Shown here in pieces: positions 52,709 to 62,310 of a DNA stretch of 64,000 nucleotides. The notes beneath the pieces were generated by a model, which did not search any database, was not told the DNA's origin, and saw only the letters and a program-made list of their open reading frames with translations. Source of the DNA: Saprospiraceae bacterium. GTDB lineage: Bacteria > Bacteroidota > Bacteroidia > Chitinophagales > Saprospiraceae. Within the stretch, counting starts at the first letter, position 1. Each line of letters opens with the position of its first letter. The position numbers were made by a program, and so were the translations under genes. Where the stretch lies: positions 62,001 through 126,000 of the forward strand of contig JANQPA010000101.1 in NCBI GenBank assembly GCA_028285545.1, written 5' to 3'.

Positions 52709-53785
52709 TTATTCATTGTCTTCTTCTAAAACCTCATCTTCCTGCTCTTGCATTCTATCAGTCTTTTTCACCAGTGCATTTTCTCGGGATTCATAATATT
52801 CTTTTCTGCTTCTGGCAATGTCAAGCGCAGCAAATAAAGACTTGCGAAAGGATGAAGGGTCAGCAGCGTTGCTGCCTGCAATATCAAAAGCAGTGCCATG
52901 ATCAGGAGAAGTTCTCACAGCATTTAATCCTGCCGTAAAATTCACACCGCTACCAAAAGATAAAAGTTTAAAAGGAATGAGACCTTGATCGTGGTACATA
53001 GCCAAAATCCCATCAAATTTTTTGTATTGACCAGAACCAAAAAATCCATCTGCTGAAAAAGGCCCTACAACTAACATTCCCTTTTTCTTAGCTTCAATAA
53101 TAACAGGTCGAATCAGTTTTTCCTCTTCATCACCCATGACTCCATTATCTCCGGCATGTGGATTTAATCCCAAAACGGCGATTGAAGGACGTTCGATACC
53201 AAAGTCTATTTTAAGACTTTGGTGCATGGTATGAAGTTTTTGGTCCAAGACATCCTTGGTAAGCATAGCCGAAACCTCACTCACAGGAATATGGTTGGTA
53301 GCAACTCCAATTCGTAAATCCTCATGAAGCATAAACATTAGGTTTTCTCCTCCCAGATATTTAGCCAGGTATTCTGTGTGTCCTGGATATGGAAATGCGG
53401 CCATCTTCATGGCTTCCTTATTAATAGGAGCAGTAACTAATGCATCTAAATGTCCTGCTTTTAAATCCGTTACCGCTCTCTCCAAAGCAATATAGGCAAA
53501 CCTTCCTCCTTCCTCCGATGCTTTCCCCAGGGTGATGTTCACGTTATCTTGCCAGCAATTGATAATATTTACCTTTTCTGTACTGGGTCGGCTTAAATCT
53601 TTTATTACCTGGAAAGGAAATTCAATATTTACAATGTTTTTATGATAAGATATTACTTTTGTAGAAGCATATATAACTGGTGTACAGTATTGTAATATTT
53701 TTTCATTCGTAAGCGTTTTCAAAACAACCTCCAAACCAATACCATTAATATCACCTGCACTTATCCCTATTTTAATTTTATTCAT
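52709..53785 (-). CDS. pdxA: 4-Hydroxythreonine-4-phosphate dehydrogenase
   Basis: A 358-residue protein. It begins KIGISAGDINGIGLEV. The three metal-binding His are in PYPGHTEYL, GLNPHAGDNGVMG and YHDQGLIPFKLL, all present. GVNFTAGLNAVRTSPDHGTAFDIAG is the final signature. It oxidises 4-phosphohydroxy-L-threonine with NAD for pyridoxal phosphate synthesis. A C-terminal acidic extension (about 330-358) is extra compared with E. coli. pdxJ is not in the window. It is divergent from rsmA. Confidence 0.96.
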   Translation of the reverse strand: MNKIKIGISAGDINGIGLEVVLKTLTNEKILQYCTPVIYASTKVISYHKNIVNIEFPFQVIKDLSRPSTEKVNIINCWQDNVNITLGKASEEGGRFAYIALERAVTDLKAGHLDALVTAPINKEAMKMAAFPYPGHTEYLAKYLGGENLMFMLHEDLRIGVATNHIPVSEVSAMLTKDVLDQKLHTMHQSLKIDFGIERPSIAVLGLNPHAGDNGVMGDEEEKLIRPVIIEAKKKGMLVVGPFSADGFFGSGQYKKFDGILAMYHDQGLIPFKLLSFGSGVNFTAGLNAVRTSPDHGTAFDIAGSNAADPSSFRKSLFAALDIARSRKEYYESRENALVKKTDRMQEQEDEVLEEDNE

Positions 53786-53986
53786 TCATCCAGTTTTTTT
53801 TATTCTTTTTTCAAACTATAATACAGCAAATAACACATTTTCCAATTTTTTTCCAAAATTTGCCCCCAAGAGTTTCAGGGCAGCTCAGGATTTTACTACA
53901 ATGGCTATTAAAAAGGTCTTTAGACCATTTTTTGGAGCTTTTTAATCAGAAAACATAACATTTCCTGCAAAAATCAGGCATTTATA

Positions 53987-54772
53987 TTGAAAGCAAAAAA
54001 ATCATACGGACAACATTTTCTTAATAGCGAACAAATAGCTGAAAAAATTGCCAATAGTCTGCAATTAAGCCAAAATTATGAGCTGGTCATAGAAGTTGGA
54101 CCAGGAAGAGGTATGCTCACGAAATATCTTATTGAAAAAGACCATCAGCTAATAACGGTTGAAGCAGATACTGACATGGTTTCTTTTCTCCAAAAAAACT
54201 ATCCAGCCTTAAAAGGCTCTATTGTTTCTGCAGATTTTTTAAAAGTCCCTTTGGATAAATTAACGGGTGAGAGGTCATTTGGCTTAATCGGCAATTTTCC
54301 ATATAATATATCTAGTCAGATACTTTTTAAGATGCTCGAGTATAAACACTTAATCCCTGAAATGGTCGGTATGTTTCAAAAAGAAGTGGCAGAAAGAATT
54401 GTGGCCGGCCCAGGTAGCAAAACCTATGGCGTGATTAGTGTTCTCATCCAGGCTGAATATTCTGGCGAATACCTCTTTGGAGTCGATAAAAGCAAATTCA
54501 CTCCTTCTCCCAAAGTTCAATCTGCTGTGATTAGATTAGAACGTAGGCAAGAAAGTAAAATCAAAATGGCTCCAAAACTCTTCCGGCAAATCGTAAAGCA
54601 GTCATTTAATCAAAGACGGAAGATGCTGAGAAATACCATGAAAATGTTCATCAAGGATGACCCTCTTCTGCAAACTGATTTCTTTAAACAACGTCCCGAA
54701 CAATTATCAGTGGAAGACTTTGTGTGGCTTACAGAACAAGTGGAAAAAAGAACTAATCAAAGCAATAAATAG
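53987..54772 (+). CDS. rsmA: 16S rRNA dimethyladenosine transferase
   Basis: A 261-residue protein starting at a TTG (KAKKSYGQHFLNSEQIA follows, the family start). SAM binding is EVGPGRGMLTKYL, and the catalytic motif IV is GNFPYNISSQI. A helical C-terminal domain (about 190-261) includes QSFNQRRKMLRNTMK. It dimethylates two adenines in helix 45 of 16S rRNA. yqeY follows 23 bases later. Confidence 0.95.
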   Translation: MKAKKSYGQHFLNSEQIAEKIANSLQLSQNYELVIEVGPGRGMLTKYLIEKDHQLITVEADTDMVSFLQKNYPALKGSIVSADFLKVPLDKLTGERSFGLIGNFPYNISSQILFKMLEYKHLIPEMVGMFQKEVAERIVAGPGSKTYGVISVLIQAEYSGEYLFGVDKSKFTPSPKVQSAVIRLERRQESKIKMAPKLFRQIVKQSFNQRRKMLRNTMKMFIKDDPLLQTDFFKQRPEQLSVEDFVWLTEQVEKRTNQSNK

Positions 54773-54795
54773 TTACAATAAAAAATAAGAAAAAT

Positions 54796-55245
54796 ATGAA
54801 TTTAGAAGATCGCATCAAAAAGGACCTCATAAGTGCCATGAAGGCCAAAGATAAAGCTGCACTTAGAGGAATCCGAGCCATCAAAGCTGCCATATTATTG
54901 GCCAAAACTGATGGAAGTGGAGAAGACTTAAATGAGGAAAAAGAGATCAAAATGCTCCAAAAACTGGTCAAACAAAGACGTGATTCACTTGAGATTTATG
55001 AAAAGCAGGGTAGAGATGATTTGGCACAAACAGAAAAAGAAGAAATCGCTGTAATTGAAACATATCTTCCTGAACAATTATCTCCAGAAAAACTGGAAAA
55101 AGTTCTTAAAGAAATAATTACCGCAGTAGGTGCTACTTCTATGAAGGATATGGGAAAAGTGATGGGAGCTGCTTCCAAACAATTAAAAGGAAAGGCAGAT
55201 GGTAAATCCATTTCCATTAAAGTGAAAGAACTACTTAATTCATAA
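54796..55245 (+). CDS. GatB/YqeY domain protein
   Basis: A 149-residue protein: LEDRIKKDLISAMKAKDKAALRGIRAIKAAI, then QRRDSLEIYEKQGRDDLAQTEKEEIAVIETYLPEQLS, then MGKVMGAASKQLKGKADG. This matches YqeY, related to the tail of GatB and thought to act in tRNA-dependent amidation or RNA binding. No gatA or gatC is nearby. It probably forms one transcript with rsmA. Confidence 0.93.
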   Translation: MNLEDRIKKDLISAMKAKDKAALRGIRAIKAAILLAKTDGSGEDLNEEKEIKMLQKLVKQRRDSLEIYEKQGRDDLAQTEKEEIAVIETYLPEQLSPEKLEKVLKEIITAVGATSMKDMGKVMGAASKQLKGKADGKSISIKVKELLNS

Positions 55246-55250
55246 GTTTA

Positions 55251-55317
55251 GAAGTACAATAGAAGTAGCTAGAAGTAAATTGTTAAATAATAAAACAATT
55301 TACTTCAATTGTACTTC
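55251..55317. terminator. Nested inverted repeats downstream of yqeY
   Basis: Outer arms GAAGTACAAT (55251-55260) and ATTGTACTTC (55308-55317) enclose inner arms GAAGTAAATTGTT and AACAATTTACTTC. A possible terminator, with GAAGTA repeated three times. Confidence 0.5.
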
Positions 55318-55430
55318 AGGAGTCCGTAGGGACGACTATATTTCAATTTTACTTCCCTACTCTCCTAAACCAACCATTAATGTACTAAAGTTTAACTTTG
55401 ACCAATATTAACCAATAAAGAAAAACAAAA

Positions 55431-56978
55431 ATGCTAAACCAAATTATAGAAATGGATAAAACTTTTTTAAAAACTTTAGGCCTTCAGGATATCAACCACG
55501 GAACCAGTACGGGCCAGCATTCTTTCGGGGATGGCCCCCTCATTGAATCTTATTCTCCTGTTGATGGCCAATTGATTGGAAAAGTTACAACTACCTCCAA
55601 AGAGGAGTATAACCAGGTAGTAGAAAAAGCCCAGGAGGCCTTTAAAGTATGGCGTACTATTCCTGCGCCCAAGAGAGGAGAGATCATCCGTCAGTATGGA
55701 AATGAATTACGCCGTTATAAAGATGCATTGGGAAGATTGGTATCCTATGAAATGGGCAAAAGCCTCCAGGAAGGATGGGGAGAAGTACAGGAGATGATAG
55801 ACATTTGTGATTTTGCAGTGGGCTTATCCCGTCAATTATATGGTTTGACTATGCATTCCGAGCGCCCTAACCACCGCATGTATGAGCAATGGCATCCCTT
55901 GGGAATTGTAGGTATTATTTCAGCCTTTAATTTCCCGGTAGCCGTATGGTCCTGGAATTCTATGCTGGCACTGGTCTGTGGAGATGTTTGTATTTGGAAG
56001 CCCTCCGAAAAAACACCATTATGTGCAGTTGCCTGCCAAAATATTTTTCATAAAGTATTAAAGGAGAATAATCTGCCAGAAGGCATTTCTTGTATCGTTA
56101 CGGGCGATTATAAGGTAGGGGAAATGATGACCCAAGATAAGAGAGTACCTCTGGTTTCTGCCACAGGTAGCATCAGAATGGGTAAGATAGTAGCCGCTGC
56201 AGTAGCTTCGCGCCTAGGCAGGAGCATTTTGGAATTAGGTGGAAATAATGCCATCATAGTATCTTCAAGTGCCGATCTAAAACTAGTTCTTACCGGTGCA
56301 GTATTTGGAGCAGTGGGCACAGCCGGACAACGCTGTACTTCTACCCGCAGATTGATCATCCATGACAGTATTTATGATGAAGTGAAAGCCAAACTGGCTA
56401 ATGCCTATCCACAATTGCGTATTGGAAACCCGCTAGATCAAAACAATCATGTTGGGCCACTGATCGATAAAGGTGCTGTCAGTAACTACCTGAATGCATT
56501 AGAAGAAATAAAAAAACAAGGGGGCTCATTTGTTGTAGAAGGTGGTGTATTGGAAGGGGAAGGATATGAAAGTGGCTGCTACGTCCAACCTTGCATTGCT
56601 GAAGTAAAAAATGAATGGCTAATTGTTCAAGAAGAAACTTTTGCCCCCATTTTGTATTTGATCAAGTATAGCGATATTGAAGAGGCCATTTCTTACCAAA
56701 ATGGGGTTCCACAGGGACTTTCTTCAGCAATCATGACCAATAATTTACGAGAGTCTGAGTTATTCTTATCCTCCCAGGGATCGGATTGCGGAATCGCTAA
56801 TGTAAATATTGGTACCAGCGGAGCGGAAATTGGAGGAGCTTTTGGTGGAGAAAAAGAAACAGGCGGTGGCCGCGAAAGTGGATCCGATTCATGGAAAGCT
56901 TACATGCGCAGACAAACGAATACCATAAATTATAGTACTGAAATTCCTTTAGCGCAAGGAATTAAGTTTGATTTTTAA
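55431..56978 (+). CDS. Aldehyde dehydrogenase, ALDH7-type (aminoadipate-semialdehyde-like)
   Basis: A 515-residue enzyme. [15 protein letters not shown] and [12 protein letters not shown] lie in the NAD pocket. [12 protein letters not shown] holds the general-base Glu, and [14 protein letters not shown] the catalytic Cys. [13 protein letters not shown] and [13 protein letters not shown] follow. The sequence style ([17 protein letters not shown]) suits ALDH7, which oxidises L-alpha-aminoadipate semialdehyde (piperideine-6-carboxylate) in lysine breakdown. No lysine-degradation partner is adjacent. A second Met at 55452 could also start it. Confidence 0.9.
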   Translation: MLNQIIEMDKTFLKTLGLQDINHGTSTGQHSFGDGPLIESYSPVDGQLIGKVTTTSKEEYNQVVEKAQEAFKVWRTIPAPKRGEIIRQYGNELRRYKDALGRLVSYEMGKSLQEGWGEVQEMIDICDFAVGLSRQLYGLTMHSERPNHRMYEQWHPLGIVGIISAFNFPVAVWSWNSMLALVCGDVCIWKPSEKTPLCAVACQNIFHKVLKENNLPEGISCIVTGDYKVGEMMTQDKRVPLVSATGSIRMGKIVAAAVASRLGRSILELGGNNAIIVSSSADLKLVLTGAVFGAVGTAGQRCTSTRRLIIHDSIYDEVKAKLANAYPQLRIGNPLDQNNHVGPLIDKGAVSNYLNALEEIKKQGGSFVVEGGVLEGEGYESGCYVQPCIAEVKNEWLIVQEETFAPILYLIKYSDIEEAISYQNGVPQGLSSAIMTNNLRESELFLSSQGSDCGIANVNIGTSGAEIGGAFGGEKETGGGRESGSDSWKAYMRRQTNTINYSTEIPLAQGIKFDF

Positions 56979-56982
56979 ATAG

Positions 56983-57014
56983 AAAGGGATTGGGCATCTA
57001 TGCCCAATCCCTTT
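56983..57014. terminator. Bidirectional terminator
   Basis: AAAGGGATTGGGCA pairs with TGCCCAATCCCTTT around TCTA, with a T-run. It lies between the ALDH gene and the converging OmpA-like gene. Confidence 0.85.
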
Positions 57015-57018
57015 TTAT

Positions 57019-57450
57019 TTACATCACCAGCGGTCTTATAATAATATCCACCCTCCGATTTTTTTGCTTTCCTTCCCAGGTGGAGTTATCATAGATTGGG
57101 TTGAGTTCTCCAAAATCTTCAATTGAAATCACATCTTCAGGAATACCTTTTTGAAGCAACCTTATTAAGGCTGCATCACAGCGATACCTGGACAACATTT
57201 GATTGTATTCATAGGAACCAATATTATCGGTATGTCCATGAATAGAGATTAAATGATTCTCTAATCCCTCAATACCATCCAGCCATTTAAACAGTTCTGC
57301 CTCCTGTTGGGAATCGATATAATAACTTCCACCTCCAAAATAAATGCTAAAAATATGATAATTGGGCCCTTCATTTAAATCACCTTTTTGAGAATAAGCA
57401 AGCAGAGGAAGGAGCAAAAGTGCGAAAAAGAGGTGGATCTTTGGCTTCAT
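57019..57450 (-). CDS. OmpA-domain protein
   Basis: A 143-residue protein with a signal peptide (FFALLLLPLLAYSQ). One OmpA-like domain fills the rest: IHGHTDNIGSYEYNQMLSRYRCDAAL and EGKQKNRRVDIII, with the peptidoglycan-binding Asp and Arg. The region before HGHTDN (NYHIFSIYFGGGSYYIDSQQEAEL) is a shortened first strand. Unlike the larger OmpA protein at 39047, it has no other domain. Probably a periplasmic wall binder. Confidence 0.88.
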   Translation of the reverse strand: MKPKIHLFFALLLLPLLAYSQKGDLNEGPNYHIFSIYFGGGSYYIDSQQEAELFKWLDGIEGLENHLISIHGHTDNIGSYEYNQMLSRYRCDAALIRLLQKGIPEDVISIEDFGELNPIYDNSTWEGKQKNRRVDIIIRPLVM

Positions 57451-57601
57451 GATAAATTGGTGTTTTAGTCCTTAATGCAAAAGGGTGATTTCTTTAGTCT
57501 AAAGAATAAAAAGATACAACAAACCTGGCAGTTTGTCCACTTTTTCTAGTAAAGACAAAATAAAAGTACGCGAGGTTTCGCAAAATCCACAGGAAAAAGT
57601 G

Positions 57602-58276
57602 TTAAAGTATTAAAATGCGAAATGCAATAAACTGAGCAGCGAAGCCAACAAGATATCCACCATATAGATCTTGTTGTTCATGAGCACCTAAAAGCAGACG
57701 GCAAGTTCCAACCACTCCTGCCAATAAAATAACCATAAACAACAGGGCAAGCATTCCAATTTCAACGGTACCAAATATGGTTGAATTGAGAATAAAGGAA
57801 TGATAACCACGATATTGCATCATCGTCAAAAGCACCATACCAATAAGGCCTCCCATACCCACGGTATGAGCGCTTATTTTTGAAAAAATATTGATTAAAA
57901 AAGCCAAAAATAAAGCTATGGTTGCCCCTAACAAGAAGCTAACATACAACCTGGGCATTTGAGAATCACCTAAAAAGTTTCGAAAAGTCCATAGATAAAA
58001 TACCCCCGCAATGATATATGGACCGATTCGCTCTTCTTTTTCTTTCAACTCTAAAGACTTAACCAGATCTAATAAACGAAGCATAACCACGGAAAAGGCC
58101 GGAATAAAAAAGGTAAACATAAACAGTTGAATAATCAACAACTTACTGAATTGGTCACCGATACTGCTCACACTAAAAGCATAAGGGTTGATCAACATTA
58201 AGATAATCAGCATATAGGTAGGCACCAATAGCGGATGAAAAACAAAAGAAATTATCTGTGCGAGTGATTTACCCAT
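57602..58276 (-). CDS. PAP2-like membrane protein
   Basis: A 224-residue protein from the ATG at 58276. The frame reaches 58351 but crosses the promoter and a palindrome. Six or so membrane helices are seen. KISAHTVGMGGLIGMV and GTCRLLLGAHEQQDLYGGYLVG resemble the PAP2 phosphatase motifs (SGH and RxxxGxHxxxDVxxG), but the first His context is KISAHT and the second motif retains Arg and His. It may be a lipid phosphatase or a structural relative. The substrate is unknown. Confidence 0.8.
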   Translation of the reverse strand: MGKSLAQIISFVFHPLLVPTYMLIILMLINPYAFSVSSIGDQFSKLLIIQLFMFTFFIPAFSVVMLRLLDLVKSLELKEKEERIGPYIIAGVFYLWTFRNFLGDSQMPRLYVSFLLGATIALFLAFLINIFSKISAHTVGMGGLIGMVLLTMMQYRGYHSFILNSTIFGTVEIGMLALLFMVILLAGVVGTCRLLLGAHEQQDLYGGYLVGFAAQFIAFRILIL

Positions 58277-58290
58277 AAAATCAATTTGTG

Positions 58291-58298
58291 CAAAGGTA
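58291..58298 (-). promoter_or_regulatory. -7 box for the PAP2-like gene
   Basis: Minus strand TACCTTTG followed by C, 15 bases before the ATG at 58276. This spacing supports the inner start. The -33 position would fall at the edge of the nearby palindrome. Confidence 0.55.
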
Positions 58299-58319
58299 GT
58301 AAATGACCTGGAAAAATAT

Positions 58320-58363
58320 AAGATAAAAAGATTGGCGGCGGTGGCCGCCAATCTTTTTATCTT
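58320..58363. repeat. Long hairpin with GGCGGC/GCCGCC core
   Basis: A 20-bp perfect stem AAGATAAAAAGATTGGCGGC with its complement around a GGTG loop. It lies midway between the divergent PAP2-like and MscS gene starts. Confidence 0.75.
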
Positions 58364-58419
58364 GTCTTTTTATGTAATCAAGAATAAACTTATATTGGCA
58401 TTAATTGAATTTAATCCTT

Positions 58420-59760
58420 ATGGATATGCAAGCCTTTTTGGATCAGATTGTTTTTACTCTTTGGGATGATCATCAAGTTCGTGTGAGCAATTTGATTGGC
58501 TTTGGGCTACTTTTCATCTTTTTTCTGGTTTTGCAGTGGTTTATCGTAAAAAGAATTTTTCCTTTTCTTTTCAGTAATAAAAATGTAGATCCATCTCTAA
58601 AAAAAAGAATTACACGCCTAAATAATTACGTTTTATTATTTGGTGGTCTTACGGCAGGAATTAAGATATTAAATATTGACCACAGCTTTTATAGCCAGGA
58701 AAATGTAAGTTTTTATTTGTCCTATATTACCGGCAGCATTTTGATTTGGCAATTGGCACGTCTTGCTGATACCATGCTATCAAAATTACTCATTCCATAC
58801 CTGGTAGAACGAAATCATGAAGACAAGCAGTCAGATATGATAACCGGACGGATGCCTATTAGAGACCGAAATTTACAATACATCGTTTATGCCCTTGCTG
58901 CTCTTTTATTCGTAGGGGCTTTTGGATTAAATCGAGAATTGGGTTCTATAGGTTTAAATGATGATCAGCAAATTACCATCCGTGTATCTAATATTATTTG
59001 GGCAATCCTAATCATTCTCATTGCTCGCTTTTTGTATTGGATGATTGTCAAAATTTTCCTCGACTCTTTTTACCATAATAAGAAAATGAATATTGGTTCG
59101 CAGTATGCTGTGAATCAATTACTGAAGTACATCATCTTTACTATTGCTACCCTATACATCCTCGATACCATAGGTTTCAAACTTACTGTAATATGGGGTG
59201 GTGCCGCTGCATTGCTGATTGGCGCAGGTTTTGGACTTCAACAAACTTTTAATGATTTCTTTTCCGGAATACTACTCTTGTTCGAACGAACAGTAGAGGT
59301 GGGAGATGTTGTACAATTAAAAGATGGTATGATGGGGAAGGTGATAAAAATTGGCCTTCGTACTTCCTTTGTACAGACCTATGATAATAAAACCATTATC
59401 GTCCCTAATTCACAGCTGGTGGTCAATGATGTTGTCAATTATAGTCATAATGATGAAAAAGCTCGTTTTAAGGTTTCAGTAGGAGTAGCATATGGTTCTG
59501 ATACAGATAAGGTAAAGGAACTTCTTTTCCTGGCGGCTAAAGATCATGAGAAAATAATGAAGTTTCCCGTTCCCTTTGTGCGATTTATAGATTTTGGAGA
59601 TTCCAGTCTTGTATTTGAGATACACTTCTGGTCAAGAGAATTAATCAGAATTAAAGATGTTCAAAGTGACATTCGCTTTAAAATTGATGAATTATTCCGG
59701 GAAAATGATATTACAATCCCATTCCCGCAAAGAGATGTTTGGTTTAAGAATAAGGAGTAG
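58420..59760 (+). CDS. Mechanosensitive ion channel, MscS family
   Basis: A 446-residue protein from the ATG at 58420 (a TTG at 58405 also opens the frame). Four to five helices precede the pore helix and MscS beta domain. The signature GGAAALLIGAGFGLQQTFNDFFSGILLLFERTVEVGDVV is the pore/TM3 segment. IIVPNSQLVVNDVVNYSH and the C-terminal RFKIDELFRENDITIPFPQRDVW follow. It opens under membrane tension during osmotic downshift. Extra N-terminal helices distinguish it from small E. coli MscS (286 residues). Confidence 0.93.
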   Translation: MDMQAFLDQIVFTLWDDHQVRVSNLIGFGLLFIFFLVLQWFIVKRIFPFLFSNKNVDPSLKKRITRLNNYVLLFGGLTAGIKILNIDHSFYSQENVSFYLSYITGSILIWQLARLADTMLSKLLIPYLVERNHEDKQSDMITGRMPIRDRNLQYIVYALAALLFVGAFGLNRELGSIGLNDDQQITIRVSNIIWAILIILIARFLYWMIVKIFLDSFYHNKKMNIGSQYAVNQLLKYIIFTIATLYILDTIGFKLTVIWGGAAALLIGAGFGLQQTFNDFFSGILLLFERTVEVGDVVQLKDGMMGKVIKIGLRTSFVQTYDNKTIIVPNSQLVVNDVVNYSHNDEKARFKVSVGVAYGSDTDKVKELLFLAAKDHEKIMKFPVPFVRFIDFGDSSLVFEIHFWSRELIRIKDVQSDIRFKIDELFRENDITIPFPQRDVWFKNKE

Positions 59761-59763
59761 TTT

Positions 59764-59810
59764 TACACGGTTACACGGAACCACGGAACTGTGGAACCAT
59801 GGAACCCATA
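59764..59810. repeat. Degenerate heptamer repeat (CACGGAAC-type)
   Basis: A short run of CACGG/GGAAC words (ACACGGTTACACGGAACCACGGAACTG..., GGAACCATGGAACC) lies between the converging MscS and M48 genes. It resembles the repeats near 40760-40980 and 63120-63357. Confidence 0.5.
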
Positions 59811-59861
59811 ACCTTAAATAATTACTTACTCAAAATAGGGGTACAAGTTTTTATTCTTTAC

Positions 59862-60662
59862 CTAGTCCAACAACCGCTTCATTCTGGCATATCTTTCAGT
59901 ATAAGTATTCCCATTGCCACATCCCATTTCCTGTGCTTTTCCCTCAATGTTCTTCACCCGATCACCAGGATTGGGGTGAGTGCTTAAGAAGGCAGGAGGA
60001 GTAGGCTGTCCTTCCATTTTCTTAAAAAAGCCGGCAGCTCCCGCAGCATTATACCCACTTTCACACAAATAGATCACTGAATGATTATCGGCATCTGTTT
60101 CGTGGTTGCGGCTAAATCGCAATTGTATGAGGCCAATGGCAATTTGTTCCAGCATGCCCGGGTTAGCGTTCCCAGTAACTACAGAACTTAAAGCTGCAAT
60201 TCCGTATACCTTGGTCATCTGGCTAGTAGAGTGGCGGCGAGCTGCATGTGCGATTTCATGTCCCATTACTCCTGCCAGCTGATCTTCAGAATCCAGGAAT
60301 TTAATTAAACCTGTATAAACATAAATGTATCCACCAGGAGTTGCAAAGGCATTCAAAACACTATCCTTGTCAATTATTTTTACTTCCCAGGCAAATTGAT
60401 CTGCATAATCTACCTTACCACTTGCAAGGATGGTACTGGTAATATCATTAATGTATTTATAAATCTGCTCATTACCTCTCTCCGGCAAAATCGGGAATTG
60501 TTTTGGGTCATCTTCAATTTGTTTGGCAGTTTGCTTTCCAAGTTCAATATCTTGCTCCACTGAAAAAAGATTAAGTCCTCCGCCTCCCTGGGAGGTAGAG
60601 CATGTTGTTAATAAAGTCAATGAAGCCAGGCCAGCAATAATAAATACTCTATAGATTTTCAT
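59862..60662 (-). CDS. M48 family metallopeptidase lipoprotein
   Basis: A 266-residue protein with a lipobox (LASLTLLTTCSTS). The catalytic motif GHEIAHAARRH is HExxH with a downstream Glu in NHETDADNHSV, as in the M48 (YcaL/BepA/LoiP) periplasmic group. FLSTHPNPGDRVKNI is the conserved C-terminal segment. It probably degrades damaged outer-membrane proteins. BepA-type TPR repeats are absent, so it is the small type. Confidence 0.93.
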   Translation of the reverse strand: MKIYRVFIIAGLASLTLLTTCSTSQGGGGLNLFSVEQDIELGKQTAKQIEDDPKQFPILPERGNEQIYKYINDITSTILASGKVDYADQFAWEVKIIDKDSVLNAFATPGGYIYVYTGLIKFLDSEDQLAGVMGHEIAHAARRHSTSQMTKVYGIAALSSVVTGNANPGMLEQIAIGLIQLRFSRNHETDADNHSVIYLCESGYNAAGAAGFFKKMEGQPTPPAFLSTHPNPGDRVKNIEGKAQEMGCGNGNTYTERYARMKRLLD

Positions 60663-61145
60663 TAGGTTTGATTTTAAATTAAAATGCTTTTATAGTCTAT
60701 AACTAAAGTTAACCCGTTTTTTGTTCTATGTTTCGACGCCCAAAGAACGAAAAAGTATCTAAAGTTCTTGTTGTTTTTTGTTTTGTTTCAATTTTGATAA
60801 CAGATTAATTATGACGGATTCACGGGTATATGGACATACGTGAACAGGTGAATCCGTATCCCCGTGAACCCGTAAAACATAAACCGTCGGTATTTTGACC
60901 AAGCACTATTAAAAATACACACCCACACAATAATTTGGTTAAATACTTTAATAGACACCGTTAAACAATAGTTAAACGGTGTACCTAAATCCCAATAGGA
61001 CCGTCATAAATTCGTTAATTAATTGAAAGAGTTATTTGGCTCAGTGATAAAACCTCGAGAAAACAATCATAGCTATACTCAAGGTGTAGAGGACCTAAAA
61101 ATAATTAACTTATTATTGTAATTTTGGCAAAAAAAGCACAAGAAT
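60663..61145. other. 483-base intergenic region with inverted repeats
   Basis: No gene is supported. It holds ACGGATTCAC (60814-60823) with its exact inverted copy GTGAATCCGT (60848-60857), followed by CCCGTGAACCCGT (60861-60873), and a second stem ACACCGTTAAAC/GTTAAACGGTGT (60955-60982, one mismatch). Near the right end is the promoter box of the first Skp gene. Confidence 0.5.
61119..61126 (+). promoter_or_regulatory. -7 box before the first Skp-like gene
   Basis: TAATTTTG followed by G, 19 bases before the ATG. No clear -33 TTTG. Confidence 0.4.
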
Positions 61146-61676
61146 ATGAAAATCAGATTAACGAAATTGTTCACTACCTCCCTTTTTGTGGCCGCAAGTC
61201 TTTTTCTTTTGCCCACCCAAGGAATCAGTCAACGAATCGCTATTGTAGATATAGAGCAGATCATGAATTCCATACCTGAGTACCAGACCGCCCAGCAGGA
61301 ATTGGATAAGGTGGCCTCTAGATGGAGACAAGAAATCAACCAGCAATATGATGATATTAAGAGTATGTACAACAAATATCAAGCTGAACAAGTCCTTATG
61401 AGTGATGAAGCTCGCGTACAGCGTGAAGAGCAGATTATGGCCAAAGAAAAAGGAGTTAGAGATCTTCAGAAAGCACGCTTTGGTCCTGACGGCGCACTTT
61501 TTCAACAGCGCCAGGCACTTGTACAGCCTATTCAGGATAAAGTATATGCGGCTATTGAAGAATATGCAAACGATCGGGGCTTTGACCTGATTATTGACAA
61601 AAGCAGTACTGCCGGTATAATTTTCACCAAAGATGCTTTTGATAAAACCCAGGATATTATCAAAAAAATAAAATAA
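61146..61676 (+). CDS. OmpH/Skp family chaperone (first)
   Basis: A 176-residue protein with a signal peptide (LFVAASLFLLPTQGISQ). The mature part is a long coiled-coil (about 40-130, AQQELDKVASRWRQEINQQYDDIKSMYNKY) flanked by short strands such as IAIVDIEQIMNSIPEY at the start and GFDLIIDKSSTAGIIF at the end, as in Skp. It holds unfolded outer-membrane proteins in the periplasm. It is followed 118 bases later by a related gene and then murI, an order common in Bacteroidota. Confidence 0.92.
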   Translation: MKIRLTKLFTTSLFVAASLFLLPTQGISQRIAIVDIEQIMNSIPEYQTAQQELDKVASRWRQEINQQYDDIKSMYNKYQAEQVLMSDEARVQREEQIMAKEKGVRDLQKARFGPDGALFQQRQALVQPIQDKVYAAIEEYANDRGFDLIIDKSSTAGIIFTKDAFDKTQDIIKKIK

Positions 61677-61753
61677 CTGTAATGCCTTTTAGTTAAAGGT
61701 TTTGACATCTATCATATTTAATTTTGAATTAGTGATTAAATCGAAAAAAGTGG

Positions 61754-61761
61754 TATTTTTG
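61754..61761 (+). promoter_or_regulatory. -7 box before the second Skp-like gene
   Basis: TATTTTTG followed by C, 33 bases before the ATG. This suggests a separate promoter within the skp-skp pair. Confidence 0.45.
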
Positions 61762-61794
61762 CAGCCGCTTAGTATTAAAAACAAATAAATAGCA

Positions 61795-62310
61795 ATGAAA
61801 AACGTATTGAAAACAGGAGCTATCCTCATAATGCTTATGTGTGTTGTAGCTAGCACATCTTATGCACAAAAATTTGGTTATGTTAACTCTGCCGAAGTGC
61901 TTGCAGCTTTACCAGATGTTAAGCAGGCAGATTCTAATTTGGAAGCACTTCAAAAGCAGCTTCAGAAAAAGTATGAGCAATCTGTTGAAGCTTACAGAAC
62001 GGAACTGCAAACGGTTCAAGAAAGAGTTCAAAAAGGAGAATTGTCTCCGGTAGAGCAAGAACAAGAAGCTGAAAAACTAAAAGCAAAAGAATTGGCACTT
62101 GGCAAACAGCAACAAGACTTGGCAGGTCAGCTGGAAGAGAAACGCCAGACATTGCTAAAGCCAATTTATGACAAAATCAATGAGGCTATAAAAAATGTAG
62201 CTAAGGAAAATGGTTATCAGTTTATCTTTGAGCAAGGTGTTCTTCTTTATGCTGAAGATGAGGCTAACGTTACCAATCTTGTAAAAGCTAAACTTGGCAT
62301 AGCACCTTGA
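61795..62310 (+). CDS. OmpH/Skp family chaperone (second)
   Basis: A 171-residue protein with a signal peptide (GAILIMLMCVVASTSYAQ). Skp fold: FGYVNSAEVLAALPDVKQAD, then the coiled coil LEALQKQLQKKYEQSVEAYRTELQTV...QQDLAGQLEEKRQ, then ENGYQFIFEQGVLLYAEDEANVT. It is a paralogue of the preceding gene. Its TGA stop overlaps the TTG start of murI (TTGA), so the two are translationally coupled. Confidence 0.92.
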   Translation: MKNVLKTGAILIMLMCVVASTSYAQKFGYVNSAEVLAALPDVKQADSNLEALQKQLQKKYEQSVEAYRTELQTVQERVQKGELSPVEQEQEAEKLKAKELALGKQQQDLAGQLEEKRQTLLKPIYDKINEAIKNVAKENGYQFIFEQGVLLYAEDEANVTNLVKAKLGIAP

